In this document: positions 36,255-44,077 of the stretch, piece by piece
How the letters are laid out: the number at the start of each line of letters is the position of its first letter
How positions within the stretch are numbered: the first letter of the stretch is position 1
The notes under the pieces: model-generated
What the model saw: only the letters and a program-made list of their open reading frames with translations
What the model was told of the DNA's origin: nothing
Databases searched by the model: none
NCBI RefSeq assembly: GCF_900142915.1
Contig: NZ_FRCM01000005.1
Span: forward strand, 124,001 to 188,000
Origin: Mucilaginibacter sp. OK098
Lineage (GTDB): Bacteria; Bacteroidota; Bacteroidia; Sphingobacteriales; Sphingobacteriaceae
DNA: 64,000 nucleotides
Reading direction: 5' to 3'
Made by a program: the position numbers and the translations under genes

Positions 36255-36291
36255 TTAAAAAAAATCAGGGCCTTTCCTTAGCGCCCTGATT
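36255..36291 (-). terminator. Terminator of the outer-membrane barrel gene
   Basis: AATCAGGGC and GCCCTGATT pair across an 11-nt loop and, on the minus strand, are followed by a run of T. It lies 42 bp after the stop codon of the gene at 36333. Confidence 0.75.
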
Positions 36292-36332
36292 ATATCTAAT
36301 AGGAAATAATAAAAAGCAATTCTTATTCCAGC

Positions 36333-36947
36333 TTAAAAGTTAAACCCAATATTTATGTTGGATACACTGTTTCTCAACGCGGAACCATTGTTGTTTTTTA
36401 CCATATCTGTTGCACCGCCCTGGCCATTAAGTTCAATAAAGAATTTGGCTTTTTCAGAAATCGGGAACTTGATGCCTATTCCTAAATCAAGGCCGACATC
36501 TGCAGTGTTAAATACATCTTTTAAATTAGTATTTGTTGCGGTTTCCGTAGCATTAAGTAATATGCCAACATAAGGGCCAAAGTTTAAATACCAGTTCCGG
36601 GTTCTCCCAAAATGCCAGTTTGCCATTACCGGGATGGTGATATAGTTCAATTTATAATCAGTAGTTACTGCACCATTGTTGCCGCCATTGTCAATATAGC
36701 CATCGTTCCAGCCTTTTTGATCGTAAGCAACTTTAATTTTGATGCTCCACCTGTCAGAAAAATAATAATCGGCAGAAACACCAACGTTGAACCCGCTTCT
36801 ATAAGAGGTATTAGTGTATTGGCTGGTAGTAACAGTTGCAGCGTTATAGCCTACATTAACACCAAATTCGGTAGTGCCGGCTGTTTGCGCAGATGCGTTT
36901 GTATAAATACCCAATACAACCAAAAGTGTAGTAAAGATTTTTTGCAT
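36333..36947 (-). CDS. Small outer-membrane beta-barrel (porin/PorT-like family)
   Basis: The 204-residue protein has a signal peptide (1-20, ends NASAQ) and alternating strands: TTEFGVNVGYNAATV, GFNVGVSADYYF, YITIPVMANWHFG, WYLNFGPYVGILL, VGLDLGIGIKFPI, and a final NINIGFNF with aromatic end. This is an eight-stranded OmpA/OmpX-like barrel. It likely has a structural or unknown outer-membrane role. A -7 promoter element lies 22 bp upstream. Confidence 0.88.
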   Translation of the reverse strand: MQKIFTTLLVVLGIYTNASAQTAGTTEFGVNVGYNAATVTTSQYTNTSYRSGFNVGVSADYYFSDRWSIKIKVAYDQKGWNDGYIDNGGNNGAVTTDYKLNYITIPVMANWHFGRTRNWYLNFGPYVGILLNATETATNTNLKDVFNTADVGLDLGIGIKFPISEKAKFFIELNGQGGATDMVKNNNGSALRNSVSNINIGFNF

Positions 36948-36969
36948 AATTGTGATTTTTTAAGTTGTG

Positions 36970-36977
36970 CAAATGTA
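36970..36977 (-). promoter_or_regulatory. Promoter -7 element for the outer-membrane barrel gene
   Basis: On the minus strand TACATTTG matches TAnnTTTG exactly and lies 22 bp before the start. A TTG occurs 26 bp further upstream, slightly too far. Confidence 0.6.
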
Positions 36978-37098
36978 ACCACTTCTTTGATATATGAAGG
37001 CTGCAAACAAACTATGGCATAAATCCCCCCGCCAAGGGGTATTTTCAAAAAATATTTTGCACAAATAGAATAGCCAGGTATATGTTACGTTTAGGTAT

Positions 37099-37106
37099 TA
37101 TATTTG
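37099..37106 (+). promoter_or_regulatory. Promoter -7 element for the TPR-like protein
   Basis: TATATTTG matches the consensus exactly, 16 bp before the ATG at 37123. No TTG at the right distance. Confidence 0.55.
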
Positions 37107-37122
37107 GATCTGAACATCGGCT

Positions 37123-37716
37123 ATGCTAAAAAAAACATTTTTATTGGTATTTATTGTTTTAATAGGTTTTGCAGCACAGGCGCAATCCGCCGATTCTGTT
37201 TACAATCAATATTTAGATTTTAATCTAGCCCGTTTCCAGGGTGAGAATGACAGGCTAATGGGGCTCGGCGAAAACCTGTTGCCGGTTGCTGATAAATTGC
37301 CCGAAAAGGCGAGGATAAACTTCTATTTTGCTATCGCCAAAATTTATGATGATAATGAGCAACCCCAAAAAGCGCTTATTTATTACGACAAGGTGGCAGC
37401 GGCGGTTCCGGATTATTATGTGGTGCATAGGGGACTGGGCTACATATTTCTTGGGCAGGCAAAGGAGATCAGGAATAAATTATACGCATCCAATGATCCG
37501 GCTGTTACAAAGAAGCTAACCGAAGATTATAACTTGGCGGCAAGAAAAGCATTGCCACATTTGGAAAAAGCCCAGGCCTGCGATCCAAGTGATGAAACAC
37601 TTGATGAAATAAAATCGCTCTATATAAACATGAAAGATACCGTAGGGCTGAATACCCTTGATAGCCGGTTAAAAGAACTAAGCAAGCATTGTATTGATAT
37701 TTTGGAGGATAAGTAA
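37123..37716 (+). CDS. Secreted tetratricopeptide-like protein
   Basis: The 197-residue protein has a signal peptide (1-20, ends AAQAQ). The rest is helical, with TPR-type helices (ARINFYFAIAKIYDDNEQPQKALIYYDKVAAAVPD, HLEKAQACDPSD). It probably acts as a periplasmic protein-binding scaffold. No partner is evident. Octamer words begin about 5 bp after its stop. Confidence 0.8.
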   Translation: MLKKTFLLVFIVLIGFAAQAQSADSVYNQYLDFNLARFQGENDRLMGLGENLLPVADKLPEKARINFYFAIAKIYDDNEQPQKALIYYDKVAAAVPDYYVVHRGLGYIFLGQAKEIRNKLYASNDPAVTKKLTEDYNLAARKALPHLEKAQACDPSDETLDEIKSLYINMKDTVGLNTLDSRLKELSKHCIDILEDK

Positions 37717-37720
37717 GGGA

Positions 37721-37790
37721 GTCGGAAAAGTCCGAAAGTCCGGAAGTCGGAAAGTCCGGAAGAAGAATAGAAAATAGTCCGAAAGTCGAA
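37721..37790. repeat. Octamer word array
   Basis: GTCGGAAA(A), GTCCGAAA, GTCCGGAA, GTCGGAAA, GTCCGGAA run in 8-bp register, with a further GTCCGAAA at about 37777. Reversed relatives (TTTCGGACTT) lie at about 37830 and at 58840-58855, so the array is partly inverted. Confidence 0.85.
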
Positions 37791-37850
37791 AAAGATCGAA
37801 GAAAAGAGCAAAAAACCATACTGAGCTTTCTTTCGGACTTCTTCCCCTCC

Positions 37851-38960
37851 TCAAGTTTTATCTGCCTCAGCAGGCTTCATTTTTTTCATGGTAGATTTCT
37901 TTTCTTCCTGACCGCCGCCTAACAGGTAACCCCAGGGTTTAAGGCTTTCAACACGGTCGAAAATTATTTTGAGGATCGCCATGATCGGGATCGACAAAAA
38001 CATACCCGAAAGCCCCCAGATCATTTCTCCAAGAATTATCCCCAAAAAAGTGATCAGTGCGTTCAGTTTAACTTTTGAGCCTACAATAGTAGGGAGTAAA
38101 AAATTAGAGTCAATTGCATGGATAGCCAATACGCTGCCGGCTACATAAGCGGCAGAGTTTACACTCCCAGTAGCAAAGGTTATTAAAGTACTTAATAATA
38201 GTGCGGTAAAAATGCCCAGGTAAGGGATCAGGTTAAACAAGGCGACTATAATACCCAGCAATACTGAATACTTAGCGCCAATCATCCAGAATGCGGTGCA
38301 GGCCAAACATGCCACTACAAACATCTCCAATAATAGCCCAAGAATGTATTGCCTTAATATGCTTTGGATATTTTGGACAATATCACGCACTATTGCTTCA
38401 TATTCATTAGTGAATACCCAAATTATAAAATTTATCAGGATGCGCCTGTAAAGCAATATAAAAAAGGTAAAGATGAGGATAAACACATAAAAAAGCATTA
38501 AGGACGATAGCGCCCCGAAGGTAGTACCCAACACATCAGTGCCTGATGCTATTATTTTTTTAGTAGTGCTGTTCACATAGCTCATTTGCTTTGTTGCATT
38601 TATGTGGAAAGCTCCCTGGATCCAGTCTGACAGATCATTTAACGATTGCCTAACCTGGCTTTGAAGCTGTGGCCAATCGCTTGCCAGGTTTGAGATCTGC
38701 GAACCCACCAGGTACAACACGAAACTTATAGCTGCGATAAGCAAAATGATTGATATCAGTGATGCTAATGACCGGGGTAGCCGTAACTTTTTTTCAAAGA
38801 AATTGGCTATAGGCAAAAGCAGGATGGCAAACAAAAATCCAAATATCAAGGGGTCAAGCACCTCTTTACCCTGGATTATTATATAACCCAGCGACAGCAG
38901 GCCTATAAGAACCAGCGATAGTCTTTCATAAAATGGATGTGCGGATATTTTTGCAGGCAT
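37851..38960 (-). CDS. AI-2E family (PerM-like) permease
   Basis: I start at the ATG at 38960 (369 residues), since the frame before it (from 38996) is not typical. The family pattern is clear: eight hydrophobic segments, a long hydrophilic part at about 110-150, and GLLLEMFVVACLACTAFWMIGAKYSVLLGIIVALFNLIPYLG at about 225-265 with LGEMIWGLSGMFLSIPIMA near the end. Despite the name, most members are not proven autoinducer transporters. The C-terminal tail is lysine-rich and cytoplasmic. Confidence 0.87.
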   Translation of the reverse strand: MPAKISAHPFYERLSLVLIGLLSLGYIIIQGKEVLDPLIFGFLFAILLLPIANFFEKKLRLPRSLASLISIILLIAAISFVLYLVGSQISNLASDWPQLQSQVRQSLNDLSDWIQGAFHINATKQMSYVNSTTKKIIASGTDVLGTTFGALSSLMLFYVFILIFTFFILLYRRILINFIIWVFTNEYEAIVRDIVQNIQSILRQYILGLLLEMFVVACLACTAFWMIGAKYSVLLGIIVALFNLIPYLGIFTALLLSTLITFATGSVNSAAYVAGSVLAIHAIDSNFLLPTIVGSKVKLNALITFLGIILGEMIWGLSGMFLSIPIMAILKIIFDRVESLKPWGYLLGGGQEEKKSTMKKMKPAEADKT

Positions 38961-39060
38961 ACGGCAGGGGATTATTATTTTGTGATATGAACACAATTTT
39001 AATTTATTAGTTTGAATATAAGAATAAATGAACGATAAATTTTTTTATTGAAAAATTGGT

Positions 39061-39084
39061 AGAGACACAATACTTTGTGTCTCT
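39061..39084. repeat. AGAGACACAA hairpin (relative of the AGACGCG element)
   Basis: AGAGACACAA, loop TACT, TTGTGTCTCT is a perfect 10-bp stem. It resembles the arms at 15906-16012, suggesting one dispersed family. It stands alone in the spacer between the permease and the DUF6496 gene. Confidence 0.75.
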
Positions 39085-39161
39085 GTTTATGCCATTAAGG
39101 AAATGTATTTTGGCAAACGTTTTGCTTTATAAATAAATCATTTACCTAAATAAATAATGTT

Positions 39162-39335
39162 ATGGCAAAGTATTCGGAAAAAGCAGGAGAGAAAGTTGAG
39201 AAAACTATGCACGAAATGAAGGAAGGCAAGCTTAAAAGCGGCAGCGGAGAAAAGGTTACCAGTAAAAAGCAAGCCATTGCAATAGGTTTATCAGAAGCCC
39301 GAAAAGAAGGGGCGAAGGTGCCGAAGAAGAAATAA
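39162..39335 (+). CDS. DUF6496 mini-protein
   Basis: This 57-residue protein has the family pattern: EKTMHEMKEGKLKSGSGEK, then VTSKKQAIAIGLSEARKEGAK. It is very basic and likely cytoplasmic. The family occurs widely in bacteria as short lysine-rich proteins; a nucleic-acid or stress role has been guessed but I know of no proof. The GTCATTGCGAG repeat begins 20 bp after its stop. Confidence 0.85.
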   Translation: MAKYSEKAGEKVEKTMHEMKEGKLKSGSGEKVTSKKQAIAIGLSEARKEGAKVPKKK

Positions 39336-39354
39336 TAAGTTCTATTCAAAATAA

Positions 39355-39469
39355 TTGTCATTGCGAGCGTAGCGCGGCAATCGCGAACTATGCAATTACG
39401 CTTTGCAGGTCAGCACACCATTCCACTGTTCTGTAAAGTTCGCGATTGCTTCGTACCTCGCAATGACAA
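39355..39469. repeat. GTCATTGCGAG inverted-repeat element (MITE/REP-like)
   Basis: The left arm starts TTGTCATTGCGAGCGTAGCG and the right arm ends CTCGCAATGACAA. They also share AATCGCGAACT next to the loop. The arms are about 33-35 bp around a 45-bp middle. Elements of this wording occur in many bacterial genomes, as I recall. It ends 6 bp before the stop codon of the oxidoreductase. Confidence 0.9.
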
Positions 39470-39475
39470 AAAGTG

Positions 39476-40453
39476 CTATTTCCCCGTAAATGAATCCATA
39501 ATATCCATCAGTGTTATAGCTTCTTCAATTGAGCAGGGATTTGGCCCTTCATCGTTAAAGTAGGCTACAATCTTTTCTATCATGGGTTGTTGCATATGCT
39601 CGGGATGGGTAAAGGTTAGCGTTTGCTCGTCTTCATCCGTTTTCCAGCTGATGAAATTGCCAAAGAACGGGAAAGTTATTTTTCCTTTTGTACCGACGAT
39701 TTCGCAGGAATCTATTTTTTGGTTCTCAGCAACGTTAAAGCACCATGAGCCATTTACAACTACTTTGTTTTTGAATAGTATCTGGCCGCTAACATTATCG
39801 TCAGCAGGTGTAACGCCCGACTGGTTCAACGAAAAACCACCATACTTTTCGGGCTCTCCAAAATAAAGCAGCATCAGATCAAGCTGGTGCGGGGCCAGGT
39901 CATGAAAGTAACCACCGCCTGACAGTTCAGGATGAACACGCCAGTTATTTGCTGTATCAGTAGCTGTTTCAGGCCTCCGGCTTTGCCACATCCTTATTTG
40001 TACTGTACGCACATCACCAATCAGCCCGTTTTCCAGCAGTTGTTTCACCTTTAAAAACATTGGGATGCCGCGGCGATAATGGGCAACGGTTAATTTTTGG
40101 TTTGGATGCTGTTTAACCGCTTCGGCAATCTGCCGGGCCTCGGCAGCATTGCGTGTAACCGGCTTTTCCACATAAACATTAAACCCTTTGTTAAGTGCGG
40201 TAATGGCATAATCCATGTGTGAAGCCGGAGGAGTAGCAATGTAAACGGCGTTGATGCCTTTGTTATCCATCAACTCATCTGCGTCGCTATACCATGTACC
40301 AACGCCATGACGTTGGGCATAGTCTGCCGCTTTTTCTGCATCGCGGCGCATTACCGCAACCAGGCTGCTATTTGCCACTTTATTAAAAGCCGGGCCGCTC
40401 TTTTTTTCGGTCACATTACCGCAACCTATTATTCCCCAGTTTATGTTTGACAT
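39476..40453 (-). CDS. Gfo/Idh/MocA family oxidoreductase
   Basis: The 325-residue protein has an N-terminal Rossmann fold (WGIIGCGNVTEKKSGPAF, residues 5-22) for NAD(P), the EKPVTRN segment (Lys that positions the hydride) near 95-101, and a C-terminal domain beginning IRMWQSRRPE with HDLAPHQLDLMLLYFG. Such enzymes oxidise or reduce sugars or related alcohols. The substrate is unknown. The aldo-keto reductase gene lies 101 bp upstream on the same strand, separated by heptamer words. Confidence 0.9.
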   Translation of the reverse strand: MSNINWGIIGCGNVTEKKSGPAFNKVANSSLVAVMRRDAEKAADYAQRHGVGTWYSDADELMDNKGINAVYIATPPASHMDYAITALNKGFNVYVEKPVTRNAAEARQIAEAVKQHPNQKLTVAHYRRGIPMFLKVKQLLENGLIGDVRTVQIRMWQSRRPETATDTANNWRVHPELSGGGYFHDLAPHQLDLMLLYFGEPEKYGGFSLNQSGVTPADDNVSGQILFKNKVVVNGSWCFNVAENQKIDSCEIVGTKGKITFPFFGNFISWKTDEDEQTLTFTHPEHMQQPMIEKIVAYFNDEGPNPCSIEEAITLMDIMDSFTGK

Positions 40454-40525
40454 GTATATCTATTAAAAGAGTCAGGACAACAAGAGTCATGAATCAAGAT
40501 AAAAGTTTTTAATTTCTTACCCGGT

Positions 40526-40554
40526 CTTGATTCTTGTCGTCTTGATTCTTGTAT
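40526..40554. repeat. Heptamer word array CTTGATT/CTTGTCG
   Basis: CTTGATT, CTTGTCG, T, CTTGATT, CTTGTAT run in 7-bp register (one inserted base). Partly reversed words (GTCATGAATCAAG) lie at 40486-40498, so the spacer is inverted-repeat-like. It ends immediately before the stop of the aldo-keto reductase gene. Confidence 0.8.
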
Positions 40555-41544
40555 CTATTTTAATATTTCTTCAATCCTTGTCAGTTCTTCTTTCGAAAAC
40601 TCAATGTTATCCAAACATTTTAATGAGTCGGCCAATTGCTCGGGGCGGCTTGCGCCAATTAAAACGGAAGTTACCCTTGCATCTTTTAATAGCCAGGCTA
40701 ATGCCATTTGAGCCAATGTTTGTCCGCGTTGCAATGCGATATCGTTTAACCTTTTTATCTGGTTGATGCGTTCTTCAGTTACCTGGCTTTCCTGCAAAAA
40801 ACCGGTTGATTTTGCCGCTCTTGAATCTGCGGGAATGCCGTGCAGGTATTTGTTGGTTAATAAACCCTGTGCTAATGGTGAAAAAGGGATACAGCCAACA
40901 CCGTCTTTTTCCAGCACGTCTAATAAACCACCTTCGGCCCAACGTTCAAACATGGAATATTTTGGCTGATGGATTAAACAAGGTGTACCCAGTCTTTTTA
41001 AAATGGCAATCGCTTTATCAGCTTCTTCGGCGGAATAATTTGAGATACCGGCATATAATGCCTTTCCCTGGTGCACTATCAGATCCAGCGCTCCCATGGT
41101 TTCTTCCAATGGTGTCTCCGGATCAGGGCGATGGTGATAAAATATATCCACATATTCAAGCCCCATTCGCTGTAAGCTTTGGTCAAGGCTCGATACCAGG
41201 TATTTTTTTGAGCCCCAGTCGCCGTAAGGGCCATCCCACATGGTGTAGCCGGCTTTGCTGCTGATGATCATCTCATCACGATAGCCGCGAAAGTCTTCTT
41301 TTAAAATACGCCCGAAGTTTTCCTCAGCCGATCCCGGAGGCGGACCGTAATTATTGGCAAGGTCAAAATGAGTAATACCACTGTCAAAAGCAAGATGTAA
41401 AATTTTGCGATAGTTCTCTGTAACATCCACATGGCCGAAATTGTGCCACAGGCCCAGCGAAACCGCCGGGAGCTTGATGCCGCTTTTTCCACAGCGGCGG
41501 TATTGCATTTTTTCGTATCGGTTTTCTGCGGGTACGTATGTCAT
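40555..41544 (-). CDS. Aldo/keto reductase, YghZ/L-glyceraldehyde-3-phosphate reductase type
   Basis: The 329-residue protein has the AKR barrel with catalytic Asp-Tyr (THFDLANNYGPPPGSAEENFG, residues about 57-77), Lys (ISSKAGYTMWDGPYGDWGSKKYL) and His (DIFYHHRPDPETPLEETM). The PPPGSAEE and GPYGDWGSKKYL stretches fit the YghZ (AKR14) group, which reduces L-glyceraldehyde-3-phosphate and methylglyoxal. Length is as expected. It precedes the Gfo/Idh/MocA gene; they may form a carbohydrate or detoxification unit. Confidence 0.9.
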   Translation of the reverse strand: MTYVPAENRYEKMQYRRCGKSGIKLPAVSLGLWHNFGHVDVTENYRKILHLAFDSGITHFDLANNYGPPPGSAEENFGRILKEDFRGYRDEMIISSKAGYTMWDGPYGDWGSKKYLVSSLDQSLQRMGLEYVDIFYHHRPDPETPLEETMGALDLIVHQGKALYAGISNYSAEEADKAIAILKRLGTPCLIHQPKYSMFERWAEGGLLDVLEKDGVGCIPFSPLAQGLLTNKYLHGIPADSRAAKSTGFLQESQVTEERINQIKRLNDIALQRGQTLAQMALAWLLKDARVTSVLIGASRPEQLADSLKCLDNIEFSKEELTRIEEILK

Positions 41545-41737
41545 AAAAGTTGGTTGAGTTGATTTTAGCGAAGGTAAAAATAGAATTTTTTGTTTGAATC
41601 AGAATTTTTCGCTTATTGTTTGTTTCTAAAGGTGCTCAAGATGACTGAGTCGTTTACAGGATTTTAAAATTAACAGAATCTCATTTATGTAAGTTATATT
41701 TTACAATAGATATTAAGGCGCATCCTGAAACGCTGAT

Positions 41738-43054
41738 TCACACCACCTCTGCCACCACAAAAGTACTACCCCCTACAAAAACCAAATCACTTTCCCCGGC
41801 AGCCTGTTGCGCTGCTTCTAACGCCGCCTTTACCGATGAGTGGGCGGCGCCATGTAAACCAAAGCCTTCTGCTTTAAGCCATAAGCTTTGCGCGTCGAGT
41901 CCCCTTGGGATATCGGGCTTGCAAAAGTAGTAGCGGGCATTGGTTGGCAAAATGGTTAAAATTTTACTGATGTCTTTATCATTTACCACGCCTAAAACAA
42001 AGTGAAGCTTGTTGTAGGCAACAGCTGCAATATTCTGCAAAACTTCCTGCATGCCTTCGGGATTGTGGCCTGTATCGCAAATGGTTAAAGGGTGTCTGCT
42101 TAAAACCTCCCAGCGGCCATGTAAGCCGGTTAAAGTTTTTACCTGGCTTAGCGCCGATGTTAAATGTGCATCAGTAATAATAAACCCCTGCAAACGCAGC
42201 TCTTCCACAGCGCAAAGTACTGTTTTTATATTTTTAAGCTGATAGGAGCCGGTTAGGTCGAGTCGGAGATTAGAGATTAGAGGTTGGAGATTAGAGGTTA
42301 GGGAATTTCTTTCGACTTCTACCTCCAAAAATTCATTTATGTCCTTGTCTAACCGCTGATCTCTAACCACTGATCTCCATACCTCCGAAGCAAAAATTAT
42401 TTTTGCTTCGGAGGTATTAGCTTTATCTATAAAAATAGCTGCAACTTCTTCCTGGTGTTCACCAACTATTACCGGAACACCAGGCTTTATGATCCCTGCT
42501 TTTTCGGCAGCAATAAGCTGTAGGGTATCGCCTAAAATATTCATATGATCCCAACCTATGTTGGTGATAACCGAGAGGAGCGGAGTAATAATATTGGTTG
42601 AGTCTAACCTTCCGCCAAGACCAACCTCAATAATGGCAATATCAACTTTTTCTTTGGCGAAAATATCAAACGCAAGGGCAACGGTCATCTCAAAAAAAGA
42701 AGGTTGGATCTCATCAAAATCGCTTCTATGAGTTTCAACAAAATCAATAACCACCCGTTCGCTTATCATTTGCCCGTTTATGCGGATGCGCTCCCTGAAA
42801 TCTTTTAAATGAGGCGAAGTATACAACCCGGTTTTATAACCTGCTGTTTGCAGTATGGCTGCCAGCATGTGCGAGGTTGAGCCTTTGCCATTTGTACCAC
42901 CCACATGCACACTTTTAAATTTATGCTGTGGATTATCCACTTTATCCATTAATGCAATGGTATTGGTAAGATCTGCTTTATAGGCTGATGCGCCATCGCG
43001 GGTAAAAAGCGGCAGTTGGCTGTAGAGGTATTGGATAGTCTGAGAGTAGTTCAT
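41738..43054 (-). CDS. folC: Folylpolyglutamate synthase / dihydrofolate synthase, with an in-frame repeat insert
   Basis: The 438-residue protein has the ATP P-loop GGTNGKGSTSHMLAA (near 52-66), the Mg-site segment IIEVGLGGRLDSTNI and the C-terminal domain with CDTGHNPEGM. It adds glutamate to folates. Residues about 212-267 differ from usual FolC: they are encoded by a perfect 39-bp palindrome (42379-42417) and heptamer words (42266-42376), and read FASEVW..RSVVRDQRL..SNLQPLISNLR. The frame is kept. The start codon lies in the heptamer words at 43049-43076. It is last in the ExbBD/TonB cluster. Confidence 0.93.
   Translation of the reverse strand: MNYSQTIQYLYSQLPLFTRDGASAYKADLTNTIALMDKVDNPQHKFKSVHVGGTNGKGSTSHMLAAILQTAGYKTGLYTSPHLKDFRERIRINGQMISERVVIDFVETHRSDFDEIQPSFFEMTVALAFDIFAKEKVDIAIIEVGLGGRLDSTNIITPLLSVITNIGWDHMNILGDTLQLIAAEKAGIIKPGVPVIVGEHQEEVAAIFIDKANTSEAKIIFASEVWRSVVRDQRLDKDINEFLEVEVERNSLTSNLQPLISNLRLDLTGSYQLKNIKTVLCAVEELRLQGFIITDAHLTSALSQVKTLTGLHGRWEVLSRHPLTICDTGHNPEGMQEVLQNIAAVAYNKLHFVLGVVNDKDISKILTILPTNARYYFCKPDIPRGLDAQSLWLKAEGFGLHGAAHSSVKAALEAAQQAAGESDLVFVGGSTFVVAEVV
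42266..42300. repeat. Heptamer word array inside folC
   Basis: On the plus strand: GAGATTA, GAGATTA, GAGGTTG, GAGATTA, GAGGTTA, exactly 35 bp. On the coding strand it encodes part of SNLQPLISNLR. The same words are found between genes at 62486-62507. Confidence 0.9.
42349..42376. repeat. Second heptamer array in folC, opposite orientation
   Basis: CTAACCG, CTGATCT, CTAACCA, CTGATCT in 7-bp register; the reverse complement reads AGATCAG and (T/C)GGTTAG, so these are the words of the first array in the other orientation, 48 bp away. Confidence 0.88.
42379..42417. repeat. Perfect 39-bp palindrome inside folC
   Basis: Arms of 19 bp (ATACCTCCGAAGCAAAAAT and its exact inverse) flank one central T. 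It encodes residues around TSEAKIIFASEVW. It abuts the heptamer words at 42376. Confidence 0.93.
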
Positions 43055-43076
43055 GGTTCATGGTTGATAGTTCATA
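43049..43076. repeat. Heptamer array covering the folC start codon
   Basis: GTTCATG, GTTCATG, GTTGATA, GTTCATA. The folC ATG (43052-43054, minus strand) is the CAT of the first word. Confidence 0.9.
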
Positions 43077-43153
43077 GCATCAACCGGCAGGCAAAGGTAT
43101 ATATTGTAGTTGATGGTTGATGGCAATAAACGAAAAACGTCAACAGCGTAGCT

Positions 43154-43188
43154 ACTATGAACTATGAACCATCAACTATGAACTAGTC
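43154..43188. repeat. Heptamer array covering the tonB-like stop codon
   Basis: ACTATGA, ACTATGA, ACCATCA, ACTATGA, ACTAGTC. It is roughly the reverse of the words at 43049. The TAG of the TonB-like gene lies in the last word. Confidence 0.88.
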
Positions 43189-43989
43189 AACCTTAAACCT
43201 AAAAGTATATTGTCCTTTTTGAGTGCCCGAGGCGGGGGTTGATGAAGTGAACTTGGTGTTTTTTATGGAGTTTATGCAGCTTTCAATCAAACTCAGATCG
43301 GCCCTGGTCTTAGCCCTGTTAGCCTGGGCCGAAATTACATTGCCGCTTTGATCCACAACAAAATCAATAACCACAATGCCCGGAACACGATGAATATTTT
43401 GCGGATCGGGTGCACTCACAAAGCTCCAGTTTGGCATTTTTAAACCATTTCCTGATCCCCCGGGGCCATAATCATCACTTAATGTTGAGCCATTTTTACT
43501 TCCCTGGTTACCCGGAGTAGTGGTAGTGCCATCACCTTCGCCGGCACCTTTATTTGTAGCGCCTTTATATAAAGCGTTTTGATTAAGTTGCGGTTTGGCT
43601 ACCGGTTTAGCGGGTTGTGTGGCCACGGTTTTGCTCTGCTTTTTTGAGTTTGCGGCAACATTAGGTGCGTCCTCTGCATCCTGGGTTACCACTTTTTTAT
43701 CGCTGTTGTCCTCCTGTGTCTTTTGTTCCGTAGGTGGGGCGTTATTTACCTTGGTTGGCTTTGTTTTATTTGCTTTTTCGGCAACTGAAGGCTCTTCGGT
43801 GCTTGACTGGTTGGTACCCATCCCCTCATCAACAGTGCCGTAATTTACCAATATTCCACCAGTCCCATCAGGGGGAGCGGGTGGGTTTACGAAAACAATA
43901 AAGTAACACAAAGCAATCACAACAGCCAATATAATGCCTGTAGCTAAAAACGCTTTTGGGTAATTATTTTCTTCTTCTATTGTAGTCAT
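43183..43989 (-). CDS. TonB-like energy transducer
   Basis: The 268-residue protein has a membrane helix at about 12-34 and a long Pro/Lys/Thr/Asn-rich periplasmic linker (about 40-180). The C-terminal domain begins near RVPGIVVIDFVVDQSGNVISAQANRAK and is TonB-like but short. It would pass ExbB-ExbD energy to an outer-membrane partner, most simply the barrel encoded upstream in the same cluster. Both its start and stop codons lie in heptamer arrays. It follows exbD by 85 bp. Confidence 0.85.
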   Translation of the reverse strand: MTTIEEENNYPKAFLATGIILAVVIALCYFIVFVNPPAPPDGTGGILVNYGTVDEGMGTNQSSTEEPSVAEKANKTKPTKVNNAPPTEQKTQEDNSDKKVVTQDAEDAPNVAANSKKQSKTVATQPAKPVAKPQLNQNALYKGATNKGAGEGDGTTTTPGNQGSKNGSTLSDDYGPGGSGNGLKMPNWSFVSAPDPQNIHRVPGIVVIDFVVDQSGNVISAQANRAKTRADLSLIESCINSIKNTKFTSSTPASGTQKGQYTFRFKVD

Positions 43990-44019
43990 TGGTCATTAAA
44001 TCATTAGTCATTGGTGAGT
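43985..44019. repeat. Heptamer array covering the tonB-like start codon
   Basis: GTCATTG, GTCATTA, AATCATT, AGTCATT, GGTGAGT. The start codon of the TonB-like gene (43987-43989) is in the first word. Confidence 0.87.
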
Positions 44020-44042
44020 GGGCGACAATTCATATAACTTAT

Positions 44043-44077
44043 CCACTCACTACTCTCCATTCACCACTCACTAACTA
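44043..44077. repeat. Heptamer array covering the exbD stop codon
   Basis: CCACTCA, CTACTCT, CCATTCA, CCACTCA, CTAACTA in exact 7-bp register. The exbD TAG (44075-44077) lies in the last word. The 85-bp exbD-tonB spacer is therefore mostly repeat. Confidence 0.88.
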
